From assembly GCA_002315875.1 (NCBI GenBank), contig DCIL01000036.1, positions 2,745 through 10,325 on the forward strand: DNA of 7,581 bases. Direction: 5' to 3'. Under the pieces are notes generated by a model, which saw nothing but the letters and a program-made list of their open reading frames with translations, made no database searches and was not told where the DNA came from. This DNA is from Verrucomicrobia bacterium UBA1727. Its GTDB lineage: Bacteria > Verrucomicrobiota > Kiritimatiellia > RFP12 > UBA1067. Each line of letters starts with the position of its first letter. Positions within the stretch are counted from its first letter, which is position 1. Position numbers and translations under genes: made by a program. This document shows, piece by piece, positions 1-6,429 of this stretch.

Positions 1-48
1 CGCGTCGATTCGTTCAAGAAGCGTTACGCGAAGTACGCCAAGAAATAA
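1..48 (+). CDS. rpmE: 50S ribosomal protein L31, C-terminal fragment
   Basis: This is the last 15 codons and TAA stop of a gene that begins left of the window. The visible peptide RVDSFKKRYAKYAKK is very basic and resembles the C-terminus of bacterial L31, where a Gly-Arg-Val-(Asp/Glu)-x-Phe-x-(Lys/Arg)-(Lys/Arg)-(Tyr/Phe) segment ends the protein. L31 is a small large-subunit protein that helps bridge the ribosomal subunits. The next gene is prfA, 6 nt downstream in the same frame, and rpmE-prfA adjacency is known in several phyla, which supports the call. Zinc-binding cysteines, if present, lie outside the window, so the zinc or non-zinc type cannot be decided. Another short basic ribosomal protein is possible but less likely. 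Confidence 0.72.
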   Translation, partial: RVDSFKKRYAKYAKK

Positions 49-54
49 TTCGTC

Positions 55-1026
55 TTGGTCGATACTAACCAGATCGAAAACGTTCTGGGTCGCCTTGGAG
101 CCGTTGAAGCGGAGCTGGGCGACCCGCTCGTTTTACAGGACCGCAAGCGTTATCGCGAGGTCCTGACCGAATACACCTTCCTCAAGAAGCTGGACTACGC
201 CTACGTTGCCTATCAACTCGGCGAGGCGGAAGAATCGGAGCTGCTTGCGGCGCTTCTGCCGCCCGATCCGCTTGAGATTCGCAACGCGGTGCTGGAAATC
301 CGTGCCGGTACCGGCGGCGAGGAGGCCGCGTTGTTCGCTGGGGACCTCTTCCGCATGTACAGCCGTTGGGCCGAGCAACGAGGCTGGAAGACATCGGTGA
401 TGAGCGAGAGCCGAACTCCGCTCGGCGGCTGCAAGGAAGTCATTTTCACGGTGATTGGTGAAGGCGCTTACGGACTCCTTCGCTTCGAATCTGGCGCTCA
501 TCGCGTTCAGCGCGTACCTGAGACCGAGACGCAGGGCCGCATCCATACCTCTGCCGCGACGGTCGTTGTATTCCCCGAGGCGGACGAATGCGACGAACTG
601 GAGATTCCCGAAAAGGACATTCGCATTGACCTCTTCTGCGCGGGCGGCGCCGGGGGACAGCATGTCAACAAGACCGAGTCCGCCGTGCGCATGACGCATC
701 TGCCTACTGGGCTCGTAGCGCAGTGTCAGGACGAGCGCAGTCAGATTCGCAATCGCGAGAAGTGTCTCGCCACCTTGAAGGCGCGCATCCTCGATTTCAA
801 ACGCCGCGAGGAAGAAGCGAAGATCGGGGGGGACCGTCTCAAGCTCCGCGGCAGCGGGGACCGCTCGGAAAAGATCCGCACTTACAATTTTCCACAGAAC
901 CGCGTCACCGACCATCGCATCGGGCTTACGCTCTATTCGCTCGATCGTGTCATTGAGGGCGAGTGCGGCGAGATTTTCGAAGAGCTTCGCAAGCATGACA
1001 TAAATCAGCGCATCGAGCGCGTATAA
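55..1026 (+). CDS. prfA: Peptide chain release factor 1 (RF1), short domain 1
   Basis: RF1 recognises UAA and UAG in the ribosomal A site and triggers hydrolysis of peptidyl-tRNA. The 323-residue product shows the codon-recognition P-x-T motif as PET (residues 155-157, in HRVQRVPETETQGRIHTSA), which separates it from RF2 (SPF). The catalytic GGQ is at residues 200-202 within GAGGQHVNKTESA. The conserved GSGDRS and RTYNFPQNRVTDHR segments follow at about 267-288. Compared with E. coli RF1 as I recall it (360 residues, PxT 188-190, GGQ 233-235), both motifs sit 33 residues earlier. The missing residues fall in N-terminal domain 1, between about residues 53 and 68, and domains 2-4 look complete. 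The start must be TTG at 55: the rpmE stop is in the same frame at 46-48 and the only codons between are TTC and GTC. No Shine-Dalgarno is visible, so translation probably restarts after rpmE. A run of seven G at 826-832 does not break the frame. Confidence 0.96.
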   Translation: MVDTNQIENVLGRLGAVEAELGDPLVLQDRKRYREVLTEYTFLKKLDYAYVAYQLGEAEESELLAALLPPDPLEIRNAVLEIRAGTGGEEAALFAGDLFRMYSRWAEQRGWKTSVMSESRTPLGGCKEVIFTVIGEGAYGLLRFESGAHRVQRVPETETQGRIHTSAATVVVFPEADECDELEIPEKDIRIDLFCAGGAGGQHVNKTESAVRMTHLPTGLVAQCQDERSQIRNREKCLATLKARILDFKRREEEAKIGGDRLKLRGSGDRSEKIRTYNFPQNRVTDHRIGLTLYSLDRVIEGECGEIFEELRKHDINQRIERV

Positions 1027-1037
1027 GGAATATTGAA

Positions 1038-2963
1038 ATGTTTTCACTTTTACTGGCGACGGTTTCAATCGGACTTGGATGGGAGACAGGCTGGGTGAAG
1101 GAATGGCGCGACGCCGTGGACGGACTCGAGGTGCGTGAAACGCGGACGGCATCCCTCGACGGATTGGAAAAGGTCGTGGTCCGTTGGACCTGGAAAGGCG
1201 AAAAACCGCTCGAAAAGGTGACGCTTGCCGTCCGTGAACCGGTCACCGGTAAGAGCGAGTCGCTCAAGCCATTTATGCCTGGCATTCTCATGTACGGCAA
1301 TCCCTCGAATGCGGGACGCCGCGGCGGACGCGTGCCCTTGTACGCCGGCAAGCCGGGTGAGTTCGCGATCTTCGAAGATCATCGCTTTCCGATGCCGTTT
1401 GTGCTTCTGGAAAACTCCGAGAACGGTGATTTCACCGCGGTCCATACAGTTCCCTCGCCTGCGCGTGGTGCGAAAGTTCAGGACCTTTGGTGGAGTGCCG
1501 GAGTCGAGGCGACGGCGACGGGCGGGGATATCGTGCTTCTTTCGGGTCCCGTCGGCTACAACCGCCGCCGCAGTGTCGTCAAGGCGCTTCAGGAAAAGGC
1601 GATGGACTACGATGAGACCTACCTTACGCTCAGGCCCGGCGATATCATCGAGAAGATTTATTACATCCAGCGCGGCAAGGGATCGAAAGCGCGTTTCGGA
1701 TTCGAACAGGCGATGTCCGTCTCACTCGACCTTCACAAGCCCTATGATGCCGAGCGCTTTCCGAAGATGGATGAGATCGTCCGCCTCAAGCGCAAGTTCG
1801 CGCTCTCGCGCTGGATTGAGGATCCGAGCCGCGGCATTGCCGGTGTCAACATGTATGATCCTTCCTTCCGCACGGAGATCGTGCTCGGTTGGGCGGGTGC
1901 GTGCGAGGCGCCGGGCTGGGCGCTGCCCGTGCTGGACATCGATCGCAAGGACGATGTGATGGCGCAGAAGCTGCTCGATTTCATCGCCGTCGCCTACAAG
2001 CCGACGATTACCGCCTCGAACGGACTTTTTAAGGTCCGCTTCGATTTCAAGAAGGGTGAGCCGGTCTGCAATTGGCCGGGCAAGTTTTCGGATCCGATCT
2101 CGTGCGGACAGTCCCTCTATACCATCATGAAGTCCATTCGCTTCGCCCGCAAGCATCGCGATCGGCTCGATCCGACGAAGTGGGAGGACTTCGCCTTTGC
2201 CGCGGCGGAGAATGCCGCGAATTACCACCTTTCGCCGTCCGCTCCGCCTTTCGTCAACACCGGCACCGCCTTCTACGTGCCCGCGCTCATGGCGGGCTAT
2301 GAACTTACCGGCAATGAGAAATGGAAACGTGCCGCCGAGAAAATCGCTCAGGAAGTCGCCAACCGTTATTTCGGCTATCAGGGCGTTTATTGGGGCGGCA
2401 CGCTCGATGCGAATTGCGAGGACAAGGAGGGTAGCATCGCGGCGTTTCTTGCATTCCACGCGCTACTTAAGGACGCGCTTCGCCGCGGCGATGCGGCGGA
2501 CGAGAAGCGCTGGGCGCGACTTGCCGAGCATGCGATGATGATGTCCCTTTCGTATACCGTCGTCTGGGATATTCCGCTGCCGCCGGGACGTCTTGCGGAC
2601 AATGCGTTCAAGTCGACAGGATGGACCGATGTGTCCGCCCAGAACCAGCATCTCGATGTCTTCGGCGTGCTGATCACTCCCGAGGTCCGGTGGATGGGAC
2701 GCTACCTCAAGGATCCGCGTCTTGAAAAGCTCGCCGAGGTGATGTACCGCAGTTGCGGACAGCTCATCGACGAGAAGGGATCGCAGGGAGAACAGATTCA
2801 GCACACGAATTTTGCTCAGCATGGCGATATGTCCGATGTCTCGAAGCTACGCGGCGGATATTCCGAGAGCTGGACTGTCTTCTGGATCACCGCTCACTTC
2901 CTCAATGCGGCGGCATCCTTCAAGGAGCAGGGCGACGAGATCATTTGCGAGAAGGCGAAGTGA
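1038..2963 (+). CDS. Predicted exported helical-toroid (six-hairpin-like) protein, family unknown
   Basis: I do not recognise the family of this 641-residue protein. ATG 1038 follows AAGGAA at 1025-1030 with 7-nt spacing. The N-terminus MFSLLLATVSIGLG is hydrophobic and signal-like but has no basic residue before the core, so export is only likely. Residues about 20-235 look beta-rich, with alternating hydrophobic strands and the phrases RFPMPFVLLEN (116-126) and LTLRPGDIIEKIYYIQRG (196-213). Residues about 245-630 look all-helical, with repeated helix pairs such as GTAFYVPALMAGYELTG (409-425), EGSIAAFLAFHALLKD (464-479) and NQHLDVFGVLITPEVRWMG (536-554). A beta domain followed by an alpha/alpha toroid is typical of many glycoside hydrolases and polysaccharide lyases. 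Acidic residues in the loop YWGGTLDANCEDKEGS (451-466) are candidate active-site groups; that is inference. It lies 11 nt after prfA and overlaps queE by 1 nt, so it is cotranscribed with translation genes although its role is probably in glycan handling outside the cytoplasm. Confidence 0.6.
   Translation: MFSLLLATVSIGLGWETGWVKEWRDAVDGLEVRETRTASLDGLEKVVVRWTWKGEKPLEKVTLAVREPVTGKSESLKPFMPGILMYGNPSNAGRRGGRVPLYAGKPGEFAIFEDHRFPMPFVLLENSENGDFTAVHTVPSPARGAKVQDLWWSAGVEATATGGDIVLLSGPVGYNRRRSVVKALQEKAMDYDETYLTLRPGDIIEKIYYIQRGKGSKARFGFEQAMSVSLDLHKPYDAERFPKMDEIVRLKRKFALSRWIEDPSRGIAGVNMYDPSFRTEIVLGWAGACEAPGWALPVLDIDRKDDVMAQKLLDFIAVAYKPTITASNGLFKVRFDFKKGEPVCNWPGKFSDPISCGQSLYTIMKSIRFARKHRDRLDPTKWEDFAFAAAENAANYHLSPSAPPFVNTGTAFYVPALMAGYELTGNEKWKRAAEKIAQEVANRYFGYQGVYWGGTLDANCEDKEGSIAAFLAFHALLKDALRRGDAADEKRWARLAEHAMMMSLSYTVVWDIPLPPGRLADNAFKSTGWTDVSAQNQHLDVFGVLITPEVRWMGRYLKDPRLEKLAEVMYRSCGQLIDEKGSQGEQIQHTNFAQHGDMSDVSKLRGGYSESWTVFWITAHFLNAAASFKEQGDEIICEKAK
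2949..2955 (+). promoter_or_regulatory. Shine-Dalgarno that sets the queE start
   Basis: GAGAAGG lies 7 nt before ATG 2963, inside the last codons of the upstream gene. The open frame of queE extends back to 2753, but there it only overlaps the upstream coding region and encodes nothing QueE-like. The site, together with the TGATG stop-start overlap and the match of the protein N-terminus to QueE, fixes 2963 as the start. Confidence 0.6.
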
Positions 2964-3571
2964 TGGCGTCTGCGGTGAAATATCGGATTGCAGAGATCTT
3001 CGAGTCCTTACAGGGTGAGGGACGCAACTCGGGGCGTCCTTGCCTCTTCATCCGTTTCGCCGGCTGCAACTTGAAGTGTCCGTGGTGCGATACCGACTTC
3101 ACCGAGCGTTTTACCCTTACGAAGGCGGAGCTACTAAAGGAGATTTCCGGTTATCGCGCGAAGAGCGTGATCCTCACCGGTGGTGAACCGACGATTCAGA
3201 AGGGAATGGCCGAGCTTGTGGCGGCGCTCAAGGATCGCGGTTATTGGATTGCCGTTGAGACAAATGCCACGAATGATTTTGACGCGGCACCATGGCTTGT
3301 ATTCGTCGATTACATCGCCTGTTCTCCGAAGCTGGAATTTCCTGAGGCGGTGAGACTTTCGCGGGCGGACGAAGTACGCGTCGTCGCATCGAGCGAGTCG
3401 GTGGTCGAGTTCTGCCGCGGACTGATGAAGAGAATCGAAGCGACTGATTATTATGTCTCGCCGTGCGATCACGACGGTGAGATTGATTTCGCGACCGCGA
3501 AGTCCGTTCTCGGGCAGCTCGCCGGTTGGTCGCTTTCGGTACAGCTCCACAAAATCCTCGGCTTCCGATGA
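2963..3571 (+). CDS. queE: 7-carboxy-7-deazaguanine synthase (radical SAM)
   Basis: QueE converts 6-carboxy-5,6,7,8-tetrahydropterin to 7-carboxy-7-deazaguanine, a radical S-adenosylmethionine step on the way to queuosine in tRNA. The 202-residue product opens with YRIAEIFESLQGEGRNSGRP, the usual QueE beginning. The CX3CX2C cluster motif is GCNLKCPWCDT, with C35, C39 and C42 binding the 4Fe-4S cluster. TGGEPT at 72-77 is the SAM-contacting motif, VETN is at 98-101 and SPK at 121-123. It ends SVQLHKILGFR, close to the family's usual QLHKILG-type terminus. Length fits the compact QueE forms. ATG at 2963 shares its A with the TGA stop of the preceding gene, so the two are translationally coupled. 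No other queuosine gene (queC, queD, queF, tgt, queA) lies in the window. The operon seems to end here, since a promoter-like sequence follows at once. Confidence 0.95.
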   Translation: MASAVKYRIAEIFESLQGEGRNSGRPCLFIRFAGCNLKCPWCDTDFTERFTLTKAELLKEISGYRAKSVILTGGEPTIQKGMAELVAALKDRGYWIAVETNATNDFDAAPWLVFVDYIACSPKLEFPEAVRLSRADEVRVVASSESVVEFCRGLMKRIEATDYYVSPCDHDGEIDFATAKSVLGQLAGWSLSVQLHKILGFR

Positions 3572-3587
3572 ATGTTCAATCGTGATA

Positions 3588-3596
3588 TGGTAATAT
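3588..3596 (+). promoter_or_regulatory. Probable extended -10 promoter for htpG
   Basis: TGGTAATAT lies in the 46-nt gap between queE and htpG: a TGn extension (3588-3590) plus TAATAT, which matches TATAAT at four of six positions. No good -35 hexamer stands at 16-18 nt. The surrounding TATGGTAATATAC closely resembles TATGGTATAATAC before skp. If it is used, initiation near 3603 would give a leader of only about 15 nt before ATG 3618. No CIRCE operator and no sigma-32-like element is visible. This is prediction only. Confidence 0.45.
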
Positions 3597-3617
3597 ACAA
3601 CCCAAACGCAAAGAATT

Positions 3618-5510
3618 ATGGAAAAGAAGACTAATGAATTCAAGGCGGAGATCGCGGAAATGCTCGATCTCGTCGTCAACTCGCTCTACTCGAAGAAGGA
3701 GATCTTCCTTCGCGAACTCATCTCCAATGCTTCGGACGCGATCGACCGCGCGAAATTCCTGTCGCTGACTGATAAGGCGCTCGTTGCGGACAATCCCGAC
3801 TGGAAGATCGAAATCGCCGTCGACAAGGACGCGAAGACGATGATGATCTCCGACAACGGCAGTGGCATGGACGCAGCGGATCTCGAACAGAACCTCGGCA
3901 CCATCGCCTCAAGCGGCACCAAGAAGTTCCGCGAGATGTTGAAGGAGAAGAAGGGCGCCGATCTTCCGGAACTGATCGGCCAGTTCGGCGTTGGTTTCTA
4001 CGCGGCGTTCATGGTGGCGGACAAGGTGCGCGTAGTTTCCAAGAAGCGTGGCGGCACCGCGGCGTTTCAGTGGGAGAGCGATATGGGCGGCTCCTATACG
4101 ATAGAAGACGCCGAGCGTGAAAATTTCGGCACTTCGATCATGCTGCATTTCCGCGAGGATCAGTCCGAGTATCTTGACTACTGGCGCGTCAGCGATCTCG
4201 TCAAGAAGTATTCTGACTTCATCGCCTATCCGATTTACTTTCGCGATCTCGTCCTTCCGAAGGACGAGAAGGAAGAGGACAAGAAGCGCCGTGAGGAGCG
4301 TGAGGCGAAGGCGCTCAACACGCAGGTCGCGCTTTGGAAGCGGGCGAAGAAGGATGTCAAGCAGGAGGAGTACGACGAGTTCTACAAGCACCTCACCCAC
4401 GACTGGGAGGCTCCGTTTGAGACGATTCAGTTTTCGGGCGAAGGCGCGGTAGAGTTCAAGGCGCTTCTGTTCCTGCCGAAGAAGGCGACAATGGAACTTT
4501 TCATGCCGCAGCAGAAGCGCGGACTCTCCCTCTACGTCCGCAACGTCTTCATCGGCGACGACATCGAGATGCTGTTGCCGAGCTGGCTGAGGTTCGTCAA
4601 AGGCGTCGTCGATTCCGCGGATCTGCCGCTCAACGTTTCGCGCGAGATGTTGCAGGACGATGCCGTCATCCAGAAGATCAAGAGTGCGGTCACGAAGAAG
4701 GTGCTTTCGACGTTGGAGTCCATCAAGGAGAAGGACGCCAAGCGCTATGATGAATTCTTCGCTACGTTCGGTACGGTGCTGAAGGAAGGCGTCCATACCG
4801 ATTGGGAAAACGCCGACCGCATCAAGAAGCTCCTGAAGTATCCGACGGCCCGTGGAGAGTCCGGCAAGCGTGTCTTTCTCGAGGATTACGTCAAGGATAT
4901 GGGGTCCGATCAGAAGGACATCTACTACATTCTCTCCGAGCGCGAGGAGGACGCGCGGCGGGCGCCTCAGCTCGAGGCCGCGCGCAAGCACGGATGCGAT
5001 GTCCTCCTGTGGTGCGATCCGGTCGATGAGTATCTTACCGAATCGATGCGCGAGTTCGAGGGCAAGAAGTTCGTTGACATCGCCAAGGGTGAGGTCAAGT
5101 TCGGCAGCGAGGCCGAGCAGAAGGCCGAGAAGGAGGCGAGCGACAAGGCCGCCGAGGAACTGAAGGGATTCATTGCCGCGGTCAAGAAGGAGTTGGATGC
5201 GAAGGTCTCCGACGTGCGCATCTCCACGCGGCTTACGGACTCGCCGTTCTGTCTCGTCGCCCAGGAGCATGCGATGTCCGCCTCGATGGTGAGGATGATG
5301 CGGGCGATGCACCAGGAGGTGCCGGATGAGAAGCGCATCCTTGAGATCAATCCGACGCATCCGCTCGTGAAGAAGCTTGCCTCGCTCGAAGGCAAAGACC
5401 TGACTGATGCGGTGACGCTTGCCTACGATACGGCGCTGGTTGCTGAAGGTTCGCCGATTGCGGACGGGGCAAGGTTCGCCGCGCTTATCTCGCAGTTGAT
5501 GCTGAAGTGA
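3618..5510 (+). CDS. htpG: Molecular chaperone HtpG (bacterial Hsp90)
   Basis: HtpG is the cytosolic ATP-driven Hsp90 dimer that remodels late folding clients, often with DnaK. At 630 residues it is full length (E. coli is 624). The N-terminal GHKL ATPase domain has ELISNASDA with catalytic Glu33 and Mg-binding Asn36, DNGSGM at 79-84, GTIASSGT at 94-101 and the lid glycine motif GQFGVGFYAAF at 121-131. The middle domain carries SSADLPLNVSREMLQ-like sequence at about 333-346, with Arg342 as the ATP gamma-phosphate-contacting arginine. The C-terminal dimerisation domain ends with EKRILEINPTHPLVKKL (571-587). A strongly charged stretch at 215-232 joins the N and middle domains; it is far shorter than the eukaryotic linker. 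The ATG at 3618 begins MEKKTNEFKAEIAEML, the normal HtpG start, but no clear Shine-Dalgarno precedes it. The gene has its own promoter candidate and overlaps the next gene by 4 nt. Confidence 0.98.
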   Translation: MEKKTNEFKAEIAEMLDLVVNSLYSKKEIFLRELISNASDAIDRAKFLSLTDKALVADNPDWKIEIAVDKDAKTMMISDNGSGMDAADLEQNLGTIASSGTKKFREMLKEKKGADLPELIGQFGVGFYAAFMVADKVRVVSKKRGGTAAFQWESDMGGSYTIEDAERENFGTSIMLHFREDQSEYLDYWRVSDLVKKYSDFIAYPIYFRDLVLPKDEKEEDKKRREEREAKALNTQVALWKRAKKDVKQEEYDEFYKHLTHDWEAPFETIQFSGEGAVEFKALLFLPKKATMELFMPQQKRGLSLYVRNVFIGDDIEMLLPSWLRFVKGVVDSADLPLNVSREMLQDDAVIQKIKSAVTKKVLSTLESIKEKDAKRYDEFFATFGTVLKEGVHTDWENADRIKKLLKYPTARGESGKRVFLEDYVKDMGSDQKDIYYILSEREEDARRAPQLEAARKHGCDVLLWCDPVDEYLTESMREFEGKKFVDIAKGEVKFGSEAEQKAEKEASDKAAEELKGFIAAVKKELDAKVSDVRISTRLTDSPFCLVAQEHAMSASMVRMMRAMHQEVPDEKRILEINPTHPLVKKLASLEGKDLTDAVTLAYDTALVAEGSPIADGARFAALISQLMLK

Positions 5511-6385
5511 AAAGCGCGTTTACCATAAACGTCGAATACGGACTCCTCCGCGCGGCCTCAGCGGTGGTGAACATCATCCCCTATCGTGCTGCCGCGGCAC
5601 TTGCTCGTGTCGCGGCCACGGTGGCGGTTCGAGTCGTTCGCTTCCAGCGCCGGCGAACGCTCTCGCGCATCTCCTCGGTCTTCCCGGAGAAAAGCAAGAG
5701 TGAATGTCTCGAGATCGCCATCGGCTCGCTTGCGAACACGCTGTTGACTGGCATGGAGATGATGCGTGCGTCGTCCCTCGACCGTGACTGGATGGATCGT
5801 CACGTTGTGGATGGTCCGAAGTACAAGGATATTCTGCAGAAACTTGTGGACGAGGGCAAGGGCGTGGTGGTGATGGTGCCGCATACGGGCAATTGGTACA
5901 TGGCGGCATGGGCGATGGCGAAGTACGGGCTCAAGCTTTTTTCAATTGCCGCCAGACAGCGCAATCCGAAGCTCAATGCCTGGATGGAAAGGCAATACGG
6001 AGAAATCGAAGTATTAGATCGCGATCGCCGCAATACGCTGGTAAAGATCAAGGAAAGACTGCAGGCGGGTGGGGTGTTTGCGATTCTTCCGGATCTTCGG
6101 ATTCGCAAGCCTGATATTTCCGCGCCGTTTCTCCGCGGCATAGCCAATGTTTCGCACTCGGGAGCGATGTATGCACTCAAGACCGGTGCGCCGATCGTGG
6201 TTGCTGCGATGCGTCGCGAAGGAGGCCGTCATGTCTTCGCCCATCTCGCGACCTTGCGTCCCGAGGGCCGCACGGCAGAAGACCTTACTCGTGAGGCGTT
6301 ATCGCTTCTTTCCGACTTTGTCCTTGCTCATCCCGAGCAGTGGTACTGGTACAACAAGCGTTGGATTCTCGAACCTCCGGAATGA
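5507..6385 (+). CDS. LpxL/HtrB-family acyltransferase homologue with altered active site
   Basis: The 292-residue product belongs to the lipid A biosynthesis acyltransferase family (LpxL/LpxM type), whose members transfer an acyl chain from acyl-ACP to a lipid A precursor at the inner membrane. Family marks are an N-terminal hydrophobic helix region (about 12-45), SRISSVFPEKSKSE (53-66, the usual FPE segment), VVVMVPHTGNWYMA (120-133), GGVFAILPDLR (188-198), SAPFLRGIANVSHSGAMYALKTGAPIVVA (205-233, partial) and the terminal HPEQWYWYNKRW (275-286). The oddity is in the catalytic HX4(D/E) motif: His126 is present but position 131 is Tyr (TAC, 5897-5899), where Glu or Asp is expected. The usual DQ pair after the second glycine block reads DL (196-197). 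It may be inactive, use another acid, or have a different substrate. It starts at GTG 5507, overlapping the htpG stop as GTGA, with no obvious Shine-Dalgarno, so it probably depends on coupling to htpG. Confidence 0.85.
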   Translation: MKSAFTINVEYGLLRAASAVVNIIPYRAAAALARVAATVAVRVVRFQRRRTLSRISSVFPEKSKSECLEIAIGSLANTLLTGMEMMRASSLDRDWMDRHVVDGPKYKDILQKLVDEGKGVVVMVPHTGNWYMAAWAMAKYGLKLFSIAARQRNPKLNAWMERQYGEIEVLDRDRRNTLVKIKERLQAGGVFAILPDLRIRKPDISAPFLRGIANVSHSGAMYALKTGAPIVVAAMRREGGRHVFAHLATLRPEGRTAEDLTREALSLLSDFVLAHPEQWYWYNKRWILEPPE

Positions 6386-6389
6386 TTTA

Positions 6390-6398
6390 TGGTATAAT
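6390..6398 (+). promoter_or_regulatory. Extended -10 promoter for skp-lpxD
   Basis: TGGTATAAT is a perfect extended -10: TGn at 6390-6392 and consensus TATAAT at 6393-6398. It starts 5 nt after the acyltransferase stop. The best -35 candidate is only TCGAAC (6369-6374, 18-nt spacer), so recognition would depend mainly on the extended -10. Initiation near 6405 would give a leader of about 25 nt that includes the strong ribosome-binding site at 6415-6420. Confidence 0.7.
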
Positions 6399-6414
6399 AC
6401 GCAGACAAAACATC

Positions 6415-6420
6415 AAGGAG
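6415..6420 (+). promoter_or_regulatory. Strong Shine-Dalgarno setting the skp start
   Basis: AAGGAG lies 9 nt before ATG 6430 and is the best ribosome-binding site in the window. The open frame extends back to 6340, inside the acyltransferase gene and across the predicted promoter, but the site and the clear signal peptide beginning at 6430 show that the start is 6430. Confidence 0.8.
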
Positions 6421-6429
6421 AAAATTAAT

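Noticed and set aside
826..832. A run of seven G in prfA, considered as a frameshift or sequencing-error site
   Set aside because: The RF1 frame continues unbroken, with conserved segments on both sides, so neither an error nor programmed frameshifting is needed.
133..1152. A 339-codon open frame on the minus strand opposite prfA
   Set aside because: It is antisense to prfA, shows no recognisable motif and crosses into the next gene; it is best explained as a codon-bias shadow.
2021..2038. An imperfect inverted repeat, CGGACTT...AAGGTCCG, considered as a terminator hairpin
   Set aside because: The stem has a bulge, no T-tract follows, and it lies in the middle of an intact coding region.
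2753..2962. Upstream in-frame extension of queE adding 70 residues
   Set aside because: It overlaps the coding region of the preceding gene in another frame, resembles nothing in QueE, and the ATG at 2963 has a ribosome-binding site and the family's usual N-terminus.
3572..3617. The gap after queE, searched for a terminator or a heat-shock operator
   Set aside because: No stable inverted repeat with a T-tract and no CIRCE-like repeat is visible; only the extended -10 candidate stands out.
3909..5360. A 483-codon open frame on the minus strand opposite htpG
   Set aside because: It lies wholly antisense to a confidently identified gene. Its translation is low-complexity and rich in Leu, Arg and Asp, as expected from the complement of a GC-rich codon pattern, and no family motif is visible.
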